64,000 bases of DNA from Flavobacterium psychrotrophum (GCF_003403075.1 NZ_CP031557.1:3720001-3784000), one strand, 5' to 3'. Shown: positions 7,280 through 15,431, counted from the first letter of the stretch. Notes: generated by a model from the letters alone, not told the origin. Made by a program: numbers and translations.

Positions 7280-8437
7280 ATGCAGATTACCGACAAGAGG
7301 ACGCTTACCCGCTGGATTATTATTATAGCATCTTTTGCCCTTGTGCTTTTTATAGTCTGGAACACGTATTATCTTTTCCAGATATTTAAAAAAGAAGAGC
7401 ATGCTAAAATGCAACTTTGGGCAAATGCCACAGAGGCGATAGGAAGCCCTACGGAAGATAAAGCCCTGCTTACCCTTCTTGATATTACAGAAAGCAACAC
7501 TACAATACCCATTATACTTACTAACAGCGAGGGCAAAATAAAAAAAGCCCGCAATGTAGATGAACACATTATAAGAAATGACACTGTTATAGACCACGAA
7601 GCCGCCTATAAGTTACTGGAAGAACTTAAGGCTTCAGACAACAAACTTACCGTTGTAGAGGGAGAAGTTATGTATGGTTATTATGGCAACTCTACACTAC
7701 TTAATGTGCTTAAATATTATCCTCTTGCACTGGGGCTTATTATTTTATTATTTGGCGCGGTGGTGTATAACTTTTACCGGGCTACCAAGGCAGGAGCCCA
7801 AAACCGCCTTTGGGCAGGTATGGCAAAAGAAACCGCACACCAGATAGGCACACCACTATCTTCTTTACTGGGGTGGATAGAAATTATGCGTGCCGATGAT
7901 GTAGATGCAACCACCGTAGCAGAGGTTGAAAAAGATGTAATGCGCCTACAAACCATTGCAGACCGTTTTAGCAAGATAGGCAGCGAACCCATTTTAGAAA
8001 AGCTTGATGTAGTAAGCGAAACAGAACGTTCGTTCCAGTACCTTAAGTCGCGTGCAAGCCGCCAGGTAGCATTTACCTTTAGTGCGCCAAACCATGCCAT
8101 ACCCGTAATGCTAAACCCCGAACTGCACAGCTGGACGATAGAAAACCTTGTTAAAAATGCCATAGATGCCATGAAAGGTAAAGGCACCCTGGATGTACAC
8201 ATAGAGGAGCGCGAACGCTATGTGCGCATAAAAGTAACCGATAGTGGCAAGGGGATACCAAAAACACAGTTCCGCAAGGTGTTTGAACCGGGTTTTACTA
8301 CTAAAAGGCGTGGCTGGGGACTTGGACTTTCGCTAACCAAACGTATTGTGGTTGAATATCATAAAGGGCGCATTAAGGTAGCCCAAAGCGAAATAGGAAA
8401 AGGTACTACCATGCAAATCAATCTTGATAAGGCTTAG
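7280..8437 (+). CDS. Orphan membrane sensor histidine kinase
   Basis: 385 residues. TM1 is at about 11-32, an extracytoplasmic sensor segment of about 110 residues follows, and TM2 is at about 147-167. The kinase core follows directly without an obvious HAMP domain. The phospho-acceptor is H187 in ETAHQIGTPLSSL. The N-box is NLVKNAIDAM (N293), G1 is DSGKGIP (D321) and G2 is GWGLGL. It autophosphorylates and should pass phosphate to a response regulator, but none is encoded nearby. The HQIGTPL H-box is a variant seen in Bacteroidota. The ligand is unknown. Confidence 0.92.
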   Translation: MQITDKRTLTRWIIIIASFALVLFIVWNTYYLFQIFKKEEHAKMQLWANATEAIGSPTEDKALLTLLDITESNTTIPIILTNSEGKIKKARNVDEHIIRNDTVIDHEAAYKLLEELKASDNKLTVVEGEVMYGYYGNSTLLNVLKYYPLALGLIILLFGAVVYNFYRATKAGAQNRLWAGMAKETAHQIGTPLSSLLGWIEIMRADDVDATTVAEVEKDVMRLQTIADRFSKIGSEPILEKLDVVSETERSFQYLKSRASRQVAFTFSAPNHAIPVMLNPELHSWTIENLVKNAIDAMKGKGTLDVHIEERERYVRIKVTDSGKGIPKTQFRKVFEPGFTTKRRGWGLGLSLTKRIVVEYHKGRIKVAQSEIGKGTTMQINLDKA

Positions 8438-8496
8438 AGCCTGTTTAAATTTTATTGATTATTTGCCTATGCTTAAATTAAAATTCAAACAGATTC

Positions 8497-9033
8497 TTAA
8501 TTAGCGGGCAGGAAAGATTCTGAATTAGGCTGCGCTTTAACAGTGCCCTGGTTTACATCTATGGTTTCTCCGCTCATATTGTATAACGTTCCTGAGAATG
8601 TACCTGTAAGGTTACCCTCTTCTGTAATCTGCAAGTCACTGCTAAAGCCCGGGGTTATAATTTCGCCAATGGTCATAGCATAGTAACCGTGCATTACAAT
8701 AGAACGGTCGCCTATCCTTTCGCTAATACCAAAATCTATTTGTTGTACGGTGTAACGGCTGTTAACGAGTTTTAACTCTAATTTTACCGAATACCGTGTC
8801 ATATGCACATCTTCATACGTATTAATTCCTATAATTTCTATGTCATACTCAGGCCCACGGCCCGGTACTACTACAAAACTAAGGTCGTCAAAAGTAATTT
8901 TTTCACCATTGTAATTTAATGAGATTTCTCCCTCGGCATCTTTGTACTTATTTACCTCGTTAGCAGTATCATCATCAGTAGAGCAGGAAAAAAGCGTAAG
9001 GCATAAAAAGCCCAGCATTGTAAAGTATTTCAT
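8497..9033 (-). CDS. Hypothetical lipoprotein
   Basis: 178 residues from the ATG at 9033. The frame is open further upstream, but only this start places a signal peptide (LCLTLFSCSTDDD, lipidation at the Cys) at the N-terminus. The mature part is beta-rich (GEISLNYNGEKITFDD, GTFSGTLYNMSGE), with no family I recognise. It is the promoter-distal member of a row of small lipoproteins (8497-11090), separated from the next by a terminator. Probably surface or periplasmic. Confidence 0.8.
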   Translation of the reverse strand: MKYFTMLGFLCLTLFSCSTDDDTANEVNKYKDAEGEISLNYNGEKITFDDLSFVVVPGRGPEYDIEIIGINTYEDVHMTRYSVKLELKLVNSRYTVQQIDFGISERIGDRSIVMHGYYAMTIGEIITPGFSSDLQITEEGNLTGTFSGTLYNMSGETIDVNQGTVKAQPNSESFLPAN

Positions 9034-9091
9034 GGTTGGTAGTTTGGTTATTCTTGTATAATTGACACTAAAACAATGCCACATAATAAAA

Positions 9092-9116
9092 AAAGCGGAA
9101 AATAAATTTCCGCTTT
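9092..9116 (-). terminator. Terminator
   Basis: AAAGCGGAAA / TTTCCGCTTT with a five-base loop, followed on the minus strand by a run of Ts. It closes the gene 9135-9539. Confidence 0.85.
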
Positions 9117-9134
9117 AGTATAATTTAAATACTG

Positions 9135-9539
9135 CTATGGTGCCGTAGTGTATACATAAGTAATTTTTGTACCATTTGCAACGGCATCAATCCTCATGTC
9201 TTTGTTATTAAGCTTTATAACCGTATATGTCATGGTCACGCCATTCAATATCGTTGTTATATTTTTATCAACAGTGGTATAAGTACCTAATGTTACTCTT
9301 GGGTCTGCCTGACAGTCATAAACGTCTACAAACCTTAATACTCCGGCCGCCTGAAATTCAAGGTAATCTTTTCCGCAAGTTTCGTTACCCACATATGGTG
9401 TAGTACGCCCACCAACAATGCTTGATACATAGTACCACCTTTTTTGAAGGTTATCAAAGTTAATATCTTCTTTATTGTCGTCATCGCTGCACGATACCAG
9501 GCCTGCAAGCAGTATGGCAATTGCCAATAATTTTTTCAT
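9135..9539 (-). CDS. Lipocalin-like lipoprotein
   Basis: 134 residues. The lipoprotein signal ends AGLVSCSDDD. The pattern LQKRWYYVSSIV, then CGKDYLEFQAAGV, then VYDC and a C-terminal TKITYVYTT matches the lipocalin-like small lipoproteins of Bacteroidota. The two cysteines around the DYLEF strand probably form a disulfide and are shared with the paralogues at 10152-10565 and 10668-11090. The ligand is unknown. Its own terminator lies immediately downstream. Confidence 0.8.
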   Translation of the reverse strand: MKKLLAIAILLAGLVSCSDDDNKEDINFDNLQKRWYYVSSIVGGRTTPYVGNETCGKDYLEFQAAGVLRFVDVYDCQADPRVTLGTYTTVDKNITTILNGVTMTYTVIKLNNKDMRIDAVANGTKITYVYTTAP

Positions 9540-9637
9540 AGTTATTTTATTAAGGGTTATTGAAATGCAATAGTAAAAAAACTTAGGCTTTAAAACACCT
9601 GTGTTAACAAATACTTAAGGCAAACATAAGTAAATAC

Positions 9638-10147
9638 TTACTGAATCAAAAAGCTATAATCTCCGGAAATGTATATCTCTTCCTCAGCCGGCGCACCATT
9701 TTCTCTGGTATATCCTGAAAATTCTCCCGATGCCTCCGTTTTCTTACGGGGTTCATGATCATTACTTGTAAAACCAGACTGCATCCAGTTAGATACCGCA
9801 GTGCCATTTGCATAAGCATGATAGTTTTTTACAGCATATCCATCCGGGGTTTCCTTTTTTACCATCAGGTCATAAGCAGCTATCGAAAAACCACCGCCGT
9901 GCTGTTCCAGTTGCATGTGTATTGAATACCGCAGTTCTGAAGTGCCCGGAAAATACACAAAGCCATCCATTGTAGTGACAAAGTATAAAAAACTTCCCTG
10001 CACATCAACAACAGGATTATCTATAACATAAGATACATTATCTATTTTAAGAGACATAGTACCGGTGCCGGTGTAAGTAGGCTGTGCATCATCGTCACCA
10101 CAGGAAGCAAGACTGAATAACACAAATAAGAGCAGTAATTTTTTCAT
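9638..10147 (-). CDS. Hypothetical lipoprotein
   Basis: 169 residues from ATG 10147, chosen because it puts MKKLLLLFVLFSLASCGDDD at the N-terminus; longer in-frame starts would bury the signal. The mature protein is predicted beta-rich, beginning TGTGTMSLKIDNVSYVID, but lacks the lipocalin-like W and Cys pattern of its neighbours. The start lies 4 bases from the stop of the upstream gene, so the two are cotranscribed. Function unknown. Confidence 0.78.
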   Translation of the reverse strand: MKKLLLLFVLFSLASCGDDDAQPTYTGTGTMSLKIDNVSYVIDNPVVDVQGSFLYFVTTMDGFVYFPGTSELRYSIHMQLEQHGGGFSIAAYDLMVKKETPDGYAVKNYHAYANGTAVSNWMQSGFTSNDHEPRKKTEASGEFSGYTRENGAPAEEEIYISGDYSFLIQ

Positions 10148-10151
10148 GGTA

Positions 10152-10565
10152 TTAGTTGGTGGTATAAATTGTCTGTACAGCCTCCGGGGTACCATCCTCA
10201 TCAATATCAGTATTATTTTCGATAACCAGCCTTGAAGCTGTAAGCTGTTTTATAGTACCTGTTGATACCGTACCATTTTCAGCTGTTCGCGTTATTGTAT
10301 TTCCGTCCAGGTCATACGTATAGTAGTCTGTATAATCTTCGCAGTTGTAAACCTCTGTAAAGTTAACAGTGCCATTTGTAAAAAATTCAAGGTAATCCCG
10401 GCTGCAGGCATCATCCGGTTGTGGTATGGTATTTCCGGCATATTTATAGGCATCTACATACCACTTACGCCCTGTAAGGTGGTTTGTATCTATTGATGTG
10501 CTGCTGCTGTCATCACTACAGGCCGCAAAGCCTGTAAGCAGGCAAAGTAATGCAAGTTTTTTCAT
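10152..10565 (-). CDS. Lipocalin-like lipoprotein
   Basis: 137 residues from ATG 10565, giving a clean lipoprotein signal (LLTGFAACSDDSS). It shares with 9135-9539 the layout GRKWYVDAY, CSRDYLEFFTNGTVNF, VYNC, and continues with GTIKQLTASRLVIEN and the acidic NTDIDEDGTPE, a DxDxDG-like stretch that could bind calcium. It is the intact model for the broken paralogue at 10668-11090. Probably anchored in the outer membrane; function unknown. Confidence 0.8.
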   Translation of the reverse strand: MKKLALLCLLTGFAACSDDSSSTSIDTNHLTGRKWYVDAYKYAGNTIPQPDDACSRDYLEFFTNGTVNFTEVYNCEDYTDYYTYDLDGNTITRTAENGTVSTGTIKQLTASRLVIENNTDIDEDGTPEAVQTIYTTN

Positions 10566-10623
10566 GGTTATAATGTTGGTTTTTATGCTGCAATAATAAG
10601 GAATAAAAATGGCTGAAAACAAA

Positions 10624-10646
10624 AAAGCGGGAATAAATCCCGCTTT
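10624..10646 (-). terminator. Terminator
   Basis: AAAGCGGGA / TCCCGCTTT with a five-base loop and a minus-strand T run. It lies downstream of the broken lipocalin-like gene. Confidence 0.85.
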
Positions 10647-10667
10647 GCGTTTACATTACCAAATTAG

Positions 10668-11090
10668 TTATTTTGTAAGTGTAAGTGTTATAGTAGTATC
10701 ATTAGTACCGTCATCGTTAAGATCATAATCTTCTAAGATTACAAGCTTTGAAGATGAAAGTTACTGAATAGTACCCGTTAAAGTAAACTCTTCGTCAAAG
10801 TTAATGGTAATCTTCTTACCTGTAAGGGTATAGGTAATATTGTCTGAATTAGAATCACAATCCGTGTCATAATACACATCTGTACCTACGCCGTTTGCTT
10901 TAAATTCGGTATAATCTTTAGCTGTCGCACAGTCATTCTCATAGGGCTCTGCCTTTAGTCCCTTAATTTGAGTAGTAGTAGGGTACCATTTTCCAATAAG
11001 TTTTTCTGCACTTACAGAAGATGAAGAATCGTCATCAGAACAAGAGACAAGAAGAATCGCAGCCATAGTAAGGTCTAATAATTTTTTCAT
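10668..11090 (-). pseudogene. Lipocalin-like lipoprotein interrupted by an in-frame stop
   Basis: From ATG 11090 the frame encodes a lipoprotein signal (ILLVSCSDDD), IGKWYPTTTQI, CATAKDYTEFKANGV and DTDC, then stops at TAA 10761-10763 after 109 residues. Past that stop the same frame continues without interruption for 30 codons (LSSSKLVILED, DLNDDGTND) to TAA 10668. The continuation aligns with GTIKQLTASRLVIEN and DIDEDGT of the paralogue at 10152-10565, whose Gln stands where the stop is. One CAA-to-TAA change explains it. The truncated protein would lack the last strands of the barrel. Confidence 0.82.
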
Positions 11091-11163
11091 GATTTTAAAT
11101 TAATTGGTTGATAAAGCACAAAAACATTCCTATTTTTAACAAAAACAAATAATTAAAAATAAA

Positions 11164-11186
11164 AAAGCCGGAAAAATTCCGGCTTT
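11164..11186 (-). terminator. Terminator of the greA-HIT operon
   Basis: AAAGCCGGAA / TTCCGGCTTT with a three-base loop, followed by minus-strand Ts. Confidence 0.85.
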
Positions 11187-11209
11187 TACTAAATTATTAT
11201 AATTGTAGG

Positions 11210-11599
11210 CTACAAATTATCACTTATTGCTTTTGCAAGTGCCTCAAATTCTTCTTTTTCTAATTTTACTTTATCTATAAACCGCATTTCATCCATCGTA
11301 TTTAGCGGAATAAGGTGCACATGTGTATGAGGTACCTCTAACCCTACTACAGCCACACCTACCCTTTTGCAAGGAACGGTTTTCTCAAGCGCTATGGCTA
11401 CCTTGCGGCTAAATTGCATAAGGCCCAGGTAATCCTGCTCGTCCATATCAAATATCTTGTTTACTTCCTGTTTAGGTATGCAAAGCGTATGCCCTTTAGC
11501 ATTAGGGTTTACATCTAAAAAGGCAAGATACTTATCGTCCTCGGTTATTTTATAAGCGGGGATTTCGCCATTTATAATTTTTGTAAATATAGAGCTCAT
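11210..11599 (-). CDS. HIT family nucleotide hydrolase/transferase
   Basis: 129 residues, full length for the Hint-type branch. It contains IINGEIPAYKITED near the N-terminus and the histidine triad HTHVHLIPL at about 91-99, whose central histidine is the nucleophile. Family members hydrolyse phosphoramidates such as adenosine 5'-monophosphoramidate. The gene starts 16 bases after the greA stop, so it is the second gene of a greA-HIT operon, a pairing I recall in other flavobacteria. Confidence 0.93.
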   Translation of the reverse strand: MSSIFTKIINGEIPAYKITEDDKYLAFLDVNPNAKGHTLCIPKQEVNKIFDMDEQDYLGLMQFSRKVAIALEKTVPCKRVGVAVVGLEVPHTHVHLIPLNTMDEMRFIDKVKLEKEEFEALAKAISDNL

Positions 11600-11615
11600 A
11601 GTAATGCCGTTTTAA

Positions 11616-12092
11616 TTAGTCTCTTGACAGTTCAAGAACATCAAACTTAAGGGTACCGTTTGGCACGGTAATCTCGGCCGTTTCGCCTACTGATTTACCT
11701 AAAAGCCCCCTACCTATAGGTGATGTAACCGATATTTTACCGGCTTTAAGGTCGGCTTCACTTTCCGCTACAAGCGTATAGGTCATTTCCATGCCATTGG
11801 CCTGGTTCTTAATTTTTACTTTACTGTGCACAAGCGCTTTGCTCAGGTCTAACTGCGTCTCATCTATAAGGCGGGCATTAGCCACCAGCTCTTCTGTCTT
11901 GGCAATTTTAAGCTCAAGCAAACCCTGCGCTTCTTTGGCAGCGTCATACTCAGCGTTTTCAGAAAGGTCTCCCTTATCCCTGGCTTCGGCTATGGCCGCG
12001 CTGGCTTTTGGGCGTTCTACGCTTTTTAGCTGATCCAGCTCTTCCCTTAATTTTTTTAACCCTTCTGCAGTGTAATAAGATACTGTACTCAT
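11616..12092 (-). CDS. greA: Transcription elongation factor GreA
   Basis: 158 residues. The N-terminal coiled coil carries the catalytic tip GDLSENAEYDAAKE (D42, E45) that enters the RNA polymerase secondary channel. The C-terminal FKBP-like domain ends ISVTSPIGRGLLGKSVGE and FDVLELSRD. It stimulates cleavage of backtracked transcripts. Promoter and leader are visible at 12093-12157, and the leader contains a terminator-like hairpin (12119-12141). HIT follows in the same operon. Confidence 0.96.
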   Translation of the reverse strand: MSTVSYYTAEGLKKLREELDQLKSVERPKASAAIAEARDKGDLSENAEYDAAKEAQGLLELKIAKTEELVANARLIDETQLDLSKALVHSKVKIKNQANGMEMTYTLVAESEADLKAGKISVTSPIGRGLLGKSVGETAEITVPNGTLKFDVLELSRD

Positions 12093-12118
12093 AACTTCAT
12101 CGTTTATATAAATAGAAA

Positions 12119-12141
12119 AAATCCCAGTCAGGACGGGATTT
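12119..12141 (-). promoter_or_regulatory. Terminator-like hairpin in the greA leader
   Basis: On the minus strand AAATCCC and GGGATTT pair around a nine-base loop and are followed by a T run (complement of 12115-12120). It lies between the greA promoter and its ATG, in the greA direction only, so it could act as an attenuator or as a 5' stabilising hairpin. Confidence 0.55.
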
Positions 12142-12149
12142 CTTTAATG

Positions 12150-12157
12150 CAAAGATA
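12150..12157 (-). promoter_or_regulatory. Promoter -7 box for greA
   Basis: TATCTTTG on the minus strand, exact TAnnTTTG, 58 bases upstream of the greA ATG and just before the leader hairpin. Confidence 0.65.
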
Positions 12158-12217
12158 ATATTTATTTGAAATATCGTTTTTTAATTAGGCCGTAGCCGAT
12201 ACCAAAGTTAATTAAAT

Positions 12218-12225
12218 TAAATTTG
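12218..12225 (+). promoter_or_regulatory. Promoter -7 box for the Rieske-like lipoprotein
   Basis: TAAATTTG matches TAnnTTTG, 35 bases upstream of the ATG at 12261. Confidence 0.55.
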
Positions 12226-12260
12226 TTTCATAATTTTTCTGTATAAATTTAAAATCTGCA

Positions 12261-12689
12261 ATGAAAAAAATAATTGCCCTTCTTATTGCCCTTCCTTTAC
12301 TTGCCTGCTGTAGCCCTGAGTCTTTCAGGAATAATAACAAATATCTTCCCGGCTATAATTTTAGTGCTCCTATAGACATGTCATTACCACTGTACACCGA
12401 CCTTATGTATACCGGAAACCCTGTTTACATAGGCACTGCCGGTTATGGCATAAACGGTATTATTGTAATGAAAACAGGAAATGGCTATGCAGCCTGGGAG
12501 GCCAGCTGCCCTAACCAGGAACTGAGTGACTGTTCTATGCTAAGAATTGTAGGAATTAATGCGCAATGCCCTTGTGATGATGTAGAATACAGCCTTTTTA
12601 CCGGCCAGGCTACCACACCTGTAGAGTATGGACTGAAACCCTACAGGGTAGAGATTATAAGCAATACCTATATAAGGGTATATAACTAA
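12261..12689 (+). CDS. Small lipoprotein with a Rieske-like fold lacking the histidine ligands
   Basis: 142 residues. The lipoprotein signal ends PLLACCSPE. The central region resembles the Rieske [2Fe-2S] cluster-binding domain of ferredoxin-like subunits: EASCPNQ (C83-P-N85), then CPCDDVEYSLFTG (C103, C105, D106). In a working Rieske centre these would be C-x-H and C-x2-H. Here Asn and Asp replace both histidines, although C91, C103 and C105 remain, so a normal cluster is not expected. The C-terminus (LKPYRVEIISNTYIRVYN) continues the beta fold. It is convergent with the GH92 gene and seems to be a single transcription unit. Confidence 0.75.
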   Translation: MKKIIALLIALPLLACCSPESFRNNNKYLPGYNFSAPIDMSLPLYTDLMYTGNPVYIGTAGYGINGIIVMKTGNGYAAWEASCPNQELSDCSMLRIVGINAQCPCDDVEYSLFTGQATTPVEYGLKPYRVEIISNTYIRVYN

Positions 12690-12713
12690 TTTTAGTGCAG
12701 TTTTTAGTACGGC

Positions 12714-12788
12714 TTGTCATGCTGACCATAGGGAAGCATCTCTAATCGTTATTGAAACCCTTCGACTCCGCTGCGCTCAGGATGACAA
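12714..12788. repeat. Dispersed inverted repeat, GTCAT/ATGAC family
   Basis: Begins TTGTCATGCTGACC and ends GCTGCGCTCAGGATGACAA, so the outer 12 bases pair with one mismatch. It lies between convergent genes and may help terminate both. No ORF. Confidence 0.65.
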
Positions 12789-12836
12789 AACATAGCTAAT
12801 CAGCTTTTTGTGCCAAATAATAGCTTAATTCGAATG

Positions 12837-12908
12837 TCTTTCTCGCAAAGCTTTGCGACTTCGCGGCTTTGCGAGAAATTTTTAATATATCGGACTATAT
12901 TATACTTT
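12837..12908. repeat. Short inverted repeat, CGCAAAG family
   Basis: TTTCTCGCAAAG and CTTTGCGAGAAATTT pair around a GC-rich core. The right flank (AATATATCGGACTATATT) resembles that of the longer elements at 5355-5505 and 51671-51802. Confidence 0.6.
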
Positions 12909-12917
12909 GAGGTAGTA

Positions 12918-15212
12918 TTACTTTTTCGCTTTAGCCCCCATATAAAACACCAGCGTACCACCATTCATAATATCGCTGTGCTTAATGGTAGTACTGCCAT
13001 ATGGTTTACCATTAAGTTCTGTTTTTTGAACATATACATTTTTTGCACTTTGGTTTTTCGCGCTAATGGTAAAGGTTTTACCATTCTCTAAATGTAATGT
13101 TGCCGATTTTACCAATGGGCTGCCCAGCGCATACGCATCGCTGCCCGGTGCTACCGGATAAAACCCAAGGCTGCTAAAAATGTACCACGCACTCATTTGT
13201 CCCGTATCGTCATTGCCGCCAAGGCCATCCGGCGATGGCTTATACATAGCATTAAGAATCATGCGCACGCGTTGCTGGGTTTTGTAGGGTTGCCCCAGCC
13301 AGTTATACAAATAGGCTACATGGTGGCTGGGTTCGTTACCGTGCACATAGTTGCCAATAATACCATCCCGGGTAATGTCTTCGGTATGTTCAAAATACTT
13401 ATCGGGCAGCTGCATGGTAAAGAGTGAATCAAGGTGTTGCGTAAACTTTTCCCTCCCGCCATTTAAGGCAATAAGCGCCTCAGGATCCTGGGGTACATAC
13501 AGGCTATAGTTCCATGCATTACCCTCTATATAGCCCGCCTGCGAAGTTTCTAATGGATCGAACTGCTTTATAAAACTGCCATCGGTTAGTTTTGCCCGCA
13601 TAAAATCGGAGCTTTTATCCCAAACGTTATTGTAATTACCGGCACGCTTGCTGTATTCGGCATACACTTTATTGTTACCCAGTTTCTTTGCCATTTGGGC
13701 AATGCACCAGTCGTCATAAGCATACTCTAATGTCTTAGAAACCGATGCCCCACTTTTATCTTCAGGCACATAACCGAATTCTTTATACTGTTTAATACCG
13801 TCATAATATTCCAGGTTACTGGCATCTATGCACGCCTGCAATGCTTTATTAGTATCGAAACCTGTATTGCCTTTAACCACGGCATCTGCAATTACCGATA
13901 CTGCGTGGTAGCCTATCATGCACCAGTTTTCATTAGCATAATGGCTCCATACCGGCAGAGCATGGTGTACACTCTGGTCGTAATGCGCCAGCATACTCTG
14001 TATCATATCGGCATTGCGTTTGGGTTGCACCACATTAAATAGCGGGTGCAGCGCCCGGTAGGTATCCCAAAGCGAAAAGGTGGTGTAGTTTGTAAAACCT
14101 TCGGCTTTATGAATGTTCTGGTCAAGGCCCTTATAACTGCCATCGGTATCCATATATACGGTAGGGTTAATAAAAGCATGATACATGGCTGTATAGAAAT
14201 TGACTTTATCGCTGTCGTTAACCGTTTCAACGCTTATCTTATCAAGTTCTTTTTCCCATAATTGCTGGCCTTCAGTTTTTGTCTTCTCAAAATCCCAGTG
14301 CGGAATCTCCTTTTGCATATTTGCCAGTGCCCCCTGCGTGCTTACCGGCGAAAGCGCAAACTTTACCTGTACCTGCTCTCCTGCCGCCACATCAAAGTCA
14401 AAGTACATACGCAGGTTTTCGGCTGCCTGCTCCGGGAAGTTCTTTGTCTGGTCAAAGCGGCGCCAAAAGCCGTTGTAAATATTATCCTTATCATAGGTTT
14501 GAGCACCATAGTTTTTTATAGGCTTGCTAAAAGCCATAGCAAAATATACGGTACGGGTACGCGCCCAGCCACGCGTTTGGCGGTAACCGGTAACCAGCGT
14601 ATCGTTTTCTACACGCACAAACGTCCACACGTTTTTATTGTTATGGTTGTAAATGCCATACATAAAATCAGCAATAATATGAGCAGTTTCGGCCTTTGGG
14701 AAGGTATATTTATGAAACCCCACGCGCTGGCTGGTGGTAAGTTCGGCAGTAATATTATGCGCATCCAGCTTTACCTTATAATAATTAGCCTTTGCCACTT
14801 CATTAGCGTGCGAATAGCCCGACCTGTAACCGCTGCCGGGTTTATCTGCCGTGCCGGGATTGAGTTGTAAAGCACCCGTAGTAGGCATTAGCAAAAAGTC
14901 GCCCAGGTTGCTATGGCCGGTACCGCTAAAATGTGTGTGGCTAAAACCTACAATGGTTTTATCTTCGTACTGGTAGCCCGCGCAGTATTCATATACTTTG
15001 CCGTTGTACTTTTTATTAAGCTCATAAGCAATGGTATCGGTTTCGGGGCTTAGCTGTACAGACCCAAACGGCACTGTAGCACCCGGATAAGTATGCCCCA
15101 TTCGCTGGGTACCAATAAGCGGATTAATGTAGTCGAAATTTTTCTTTGCAGTTTTTTGGCTGTAGCCAATAAACGAAAGCAATAGCGTTGCGGCGAGTAG
15201 TTGTAATTTCAT
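12918..15212 (-). CDS. GH92 family alpha-mannosidase, exported
   Basis: 764 residues from ATG 15212, chosen because it opens the signal peptide MKLQLLAATLLLSFIGYSQ. The family start DYINPLIGTQRMGHTYPGA comes next. The signatures of the (alpha/alpha)6 catalytic domain lie toward the C-terminus: EGNAWNYSLYVPQ, GNEPSHHVAYLYNW and GGNDDTGQMSAWYIFSSLGF. GH92 enzymes are calcium-dependent exo-mannosidases that invert configuration and trim alpha-mannosides from N-glycans or fungal mannan. It stands alone, not in a SusC/SusD-type locus. The linkage cannot be read from sequence. Confidence 0.94.
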   Translation of the reverse strand: MKLQLLAATLLLSFIGYSQKTAKKNFDYINPLIGTQRMGHTYPGATVPFGSVQLSPETDTIAYELNKKYNGKVYEYCAGYQYEDKTIVGFSHTHFSGTGHSNLGDFLLMPTTGALQLNPGTADKPGSGYRSGYSHANEVAKANYYKVKLDAHNITAELTTSQRVGFHKYTFPKAETAHIIADFMYGIYNHNNKNVWTFVRVENDTLVTGYRQTRGWARTRTVYFAMAFSKPIKNYGAQTYDKDNIYNGFWRRFDQTKNFPEQAAENLRMYFDFDVAAGEQVQVKFALSPVSTQGALANMQKEIPHWDFEKTKTEGQQLWEKELDKISVETVNDSDKVNFYTAMYHAFINPTVYMDTDGSYKGLDQNIHKAEGFTNYTTFSLWDTYRALHPLFNVVQPKRNADMIQSMLAHYDQSVHHALPVWSHYANENWCMIGYHAVSVIADAVVKGNTGFDTNKALQACIDASNLEYYDGIKQYKEFGYVPEDKSGASVSKTLEYAYDDWCIAQMAKKLGNNKVYAEYSKRAGNYNNVWDKSSDFMRAKLTDGSFIKQFDPLETSQAGYIEGNAWNYSLYVPQDPEALIALNGGREKFTQHLDSLFTMQLPDKYFEHTEDITRDGIIGNYVHGNEPSHHVAYLYNWLGQPYKTQQRVRMILNAMYKPSPDGLGGNDDTGQMSAWYIFSSLGFYPVAPGSDAYALGSPLVKSATLHLENGKTFTISAKNQSAKNVYVQKTELNGKPYGSTTIKHSDIMNGGTLVFYMGAKAKK

Positions 15213-15271
15213 CAGGATAAAAATACGCAAGGCAACGCAATTTACAAACATGGCGTGCTTGTATTTACAAC

Positions 15272-15431
15272 GAACTCATCTTGACTTTTTTGATTGAAGC
15301 GAAAAATAGGGATTTTTGATTCAGATTTTGACTTTTTTGCACTGCATAGCAGCGCTACGGAGTAAGAAACAGGCGAAATATGGAGCAAAAAGACCAGTTT
15401 GCAGCCAATTGAAAAAAGTCAGGATGAGTTC
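15272..15431. repeat. 160-bp imperfect inverted repeat
   Basis: GAACTCATCTTGACTTTTTT at the left end is matched by AAAAAAGTCAGGATGAGTTC at the right end, giving arms of about 25 bases with few mismatches. The interior repeats TTGACTTTTTTG. It lies between the start of the GH92 gene and the end of the DeoR gene and carries no ORF. It could be a MITE-like relic or a large RNA hairpin. Confidence 0.6.

Noticed and set aside
12918..15212. Polysaccharide utilisation locus around the GH92 enzyme
   Set aside because: No SusC/SusD-like pair or further glycosidase lies nearby; the next genes are a DeoR regulator and an unrelated lipoprotein.
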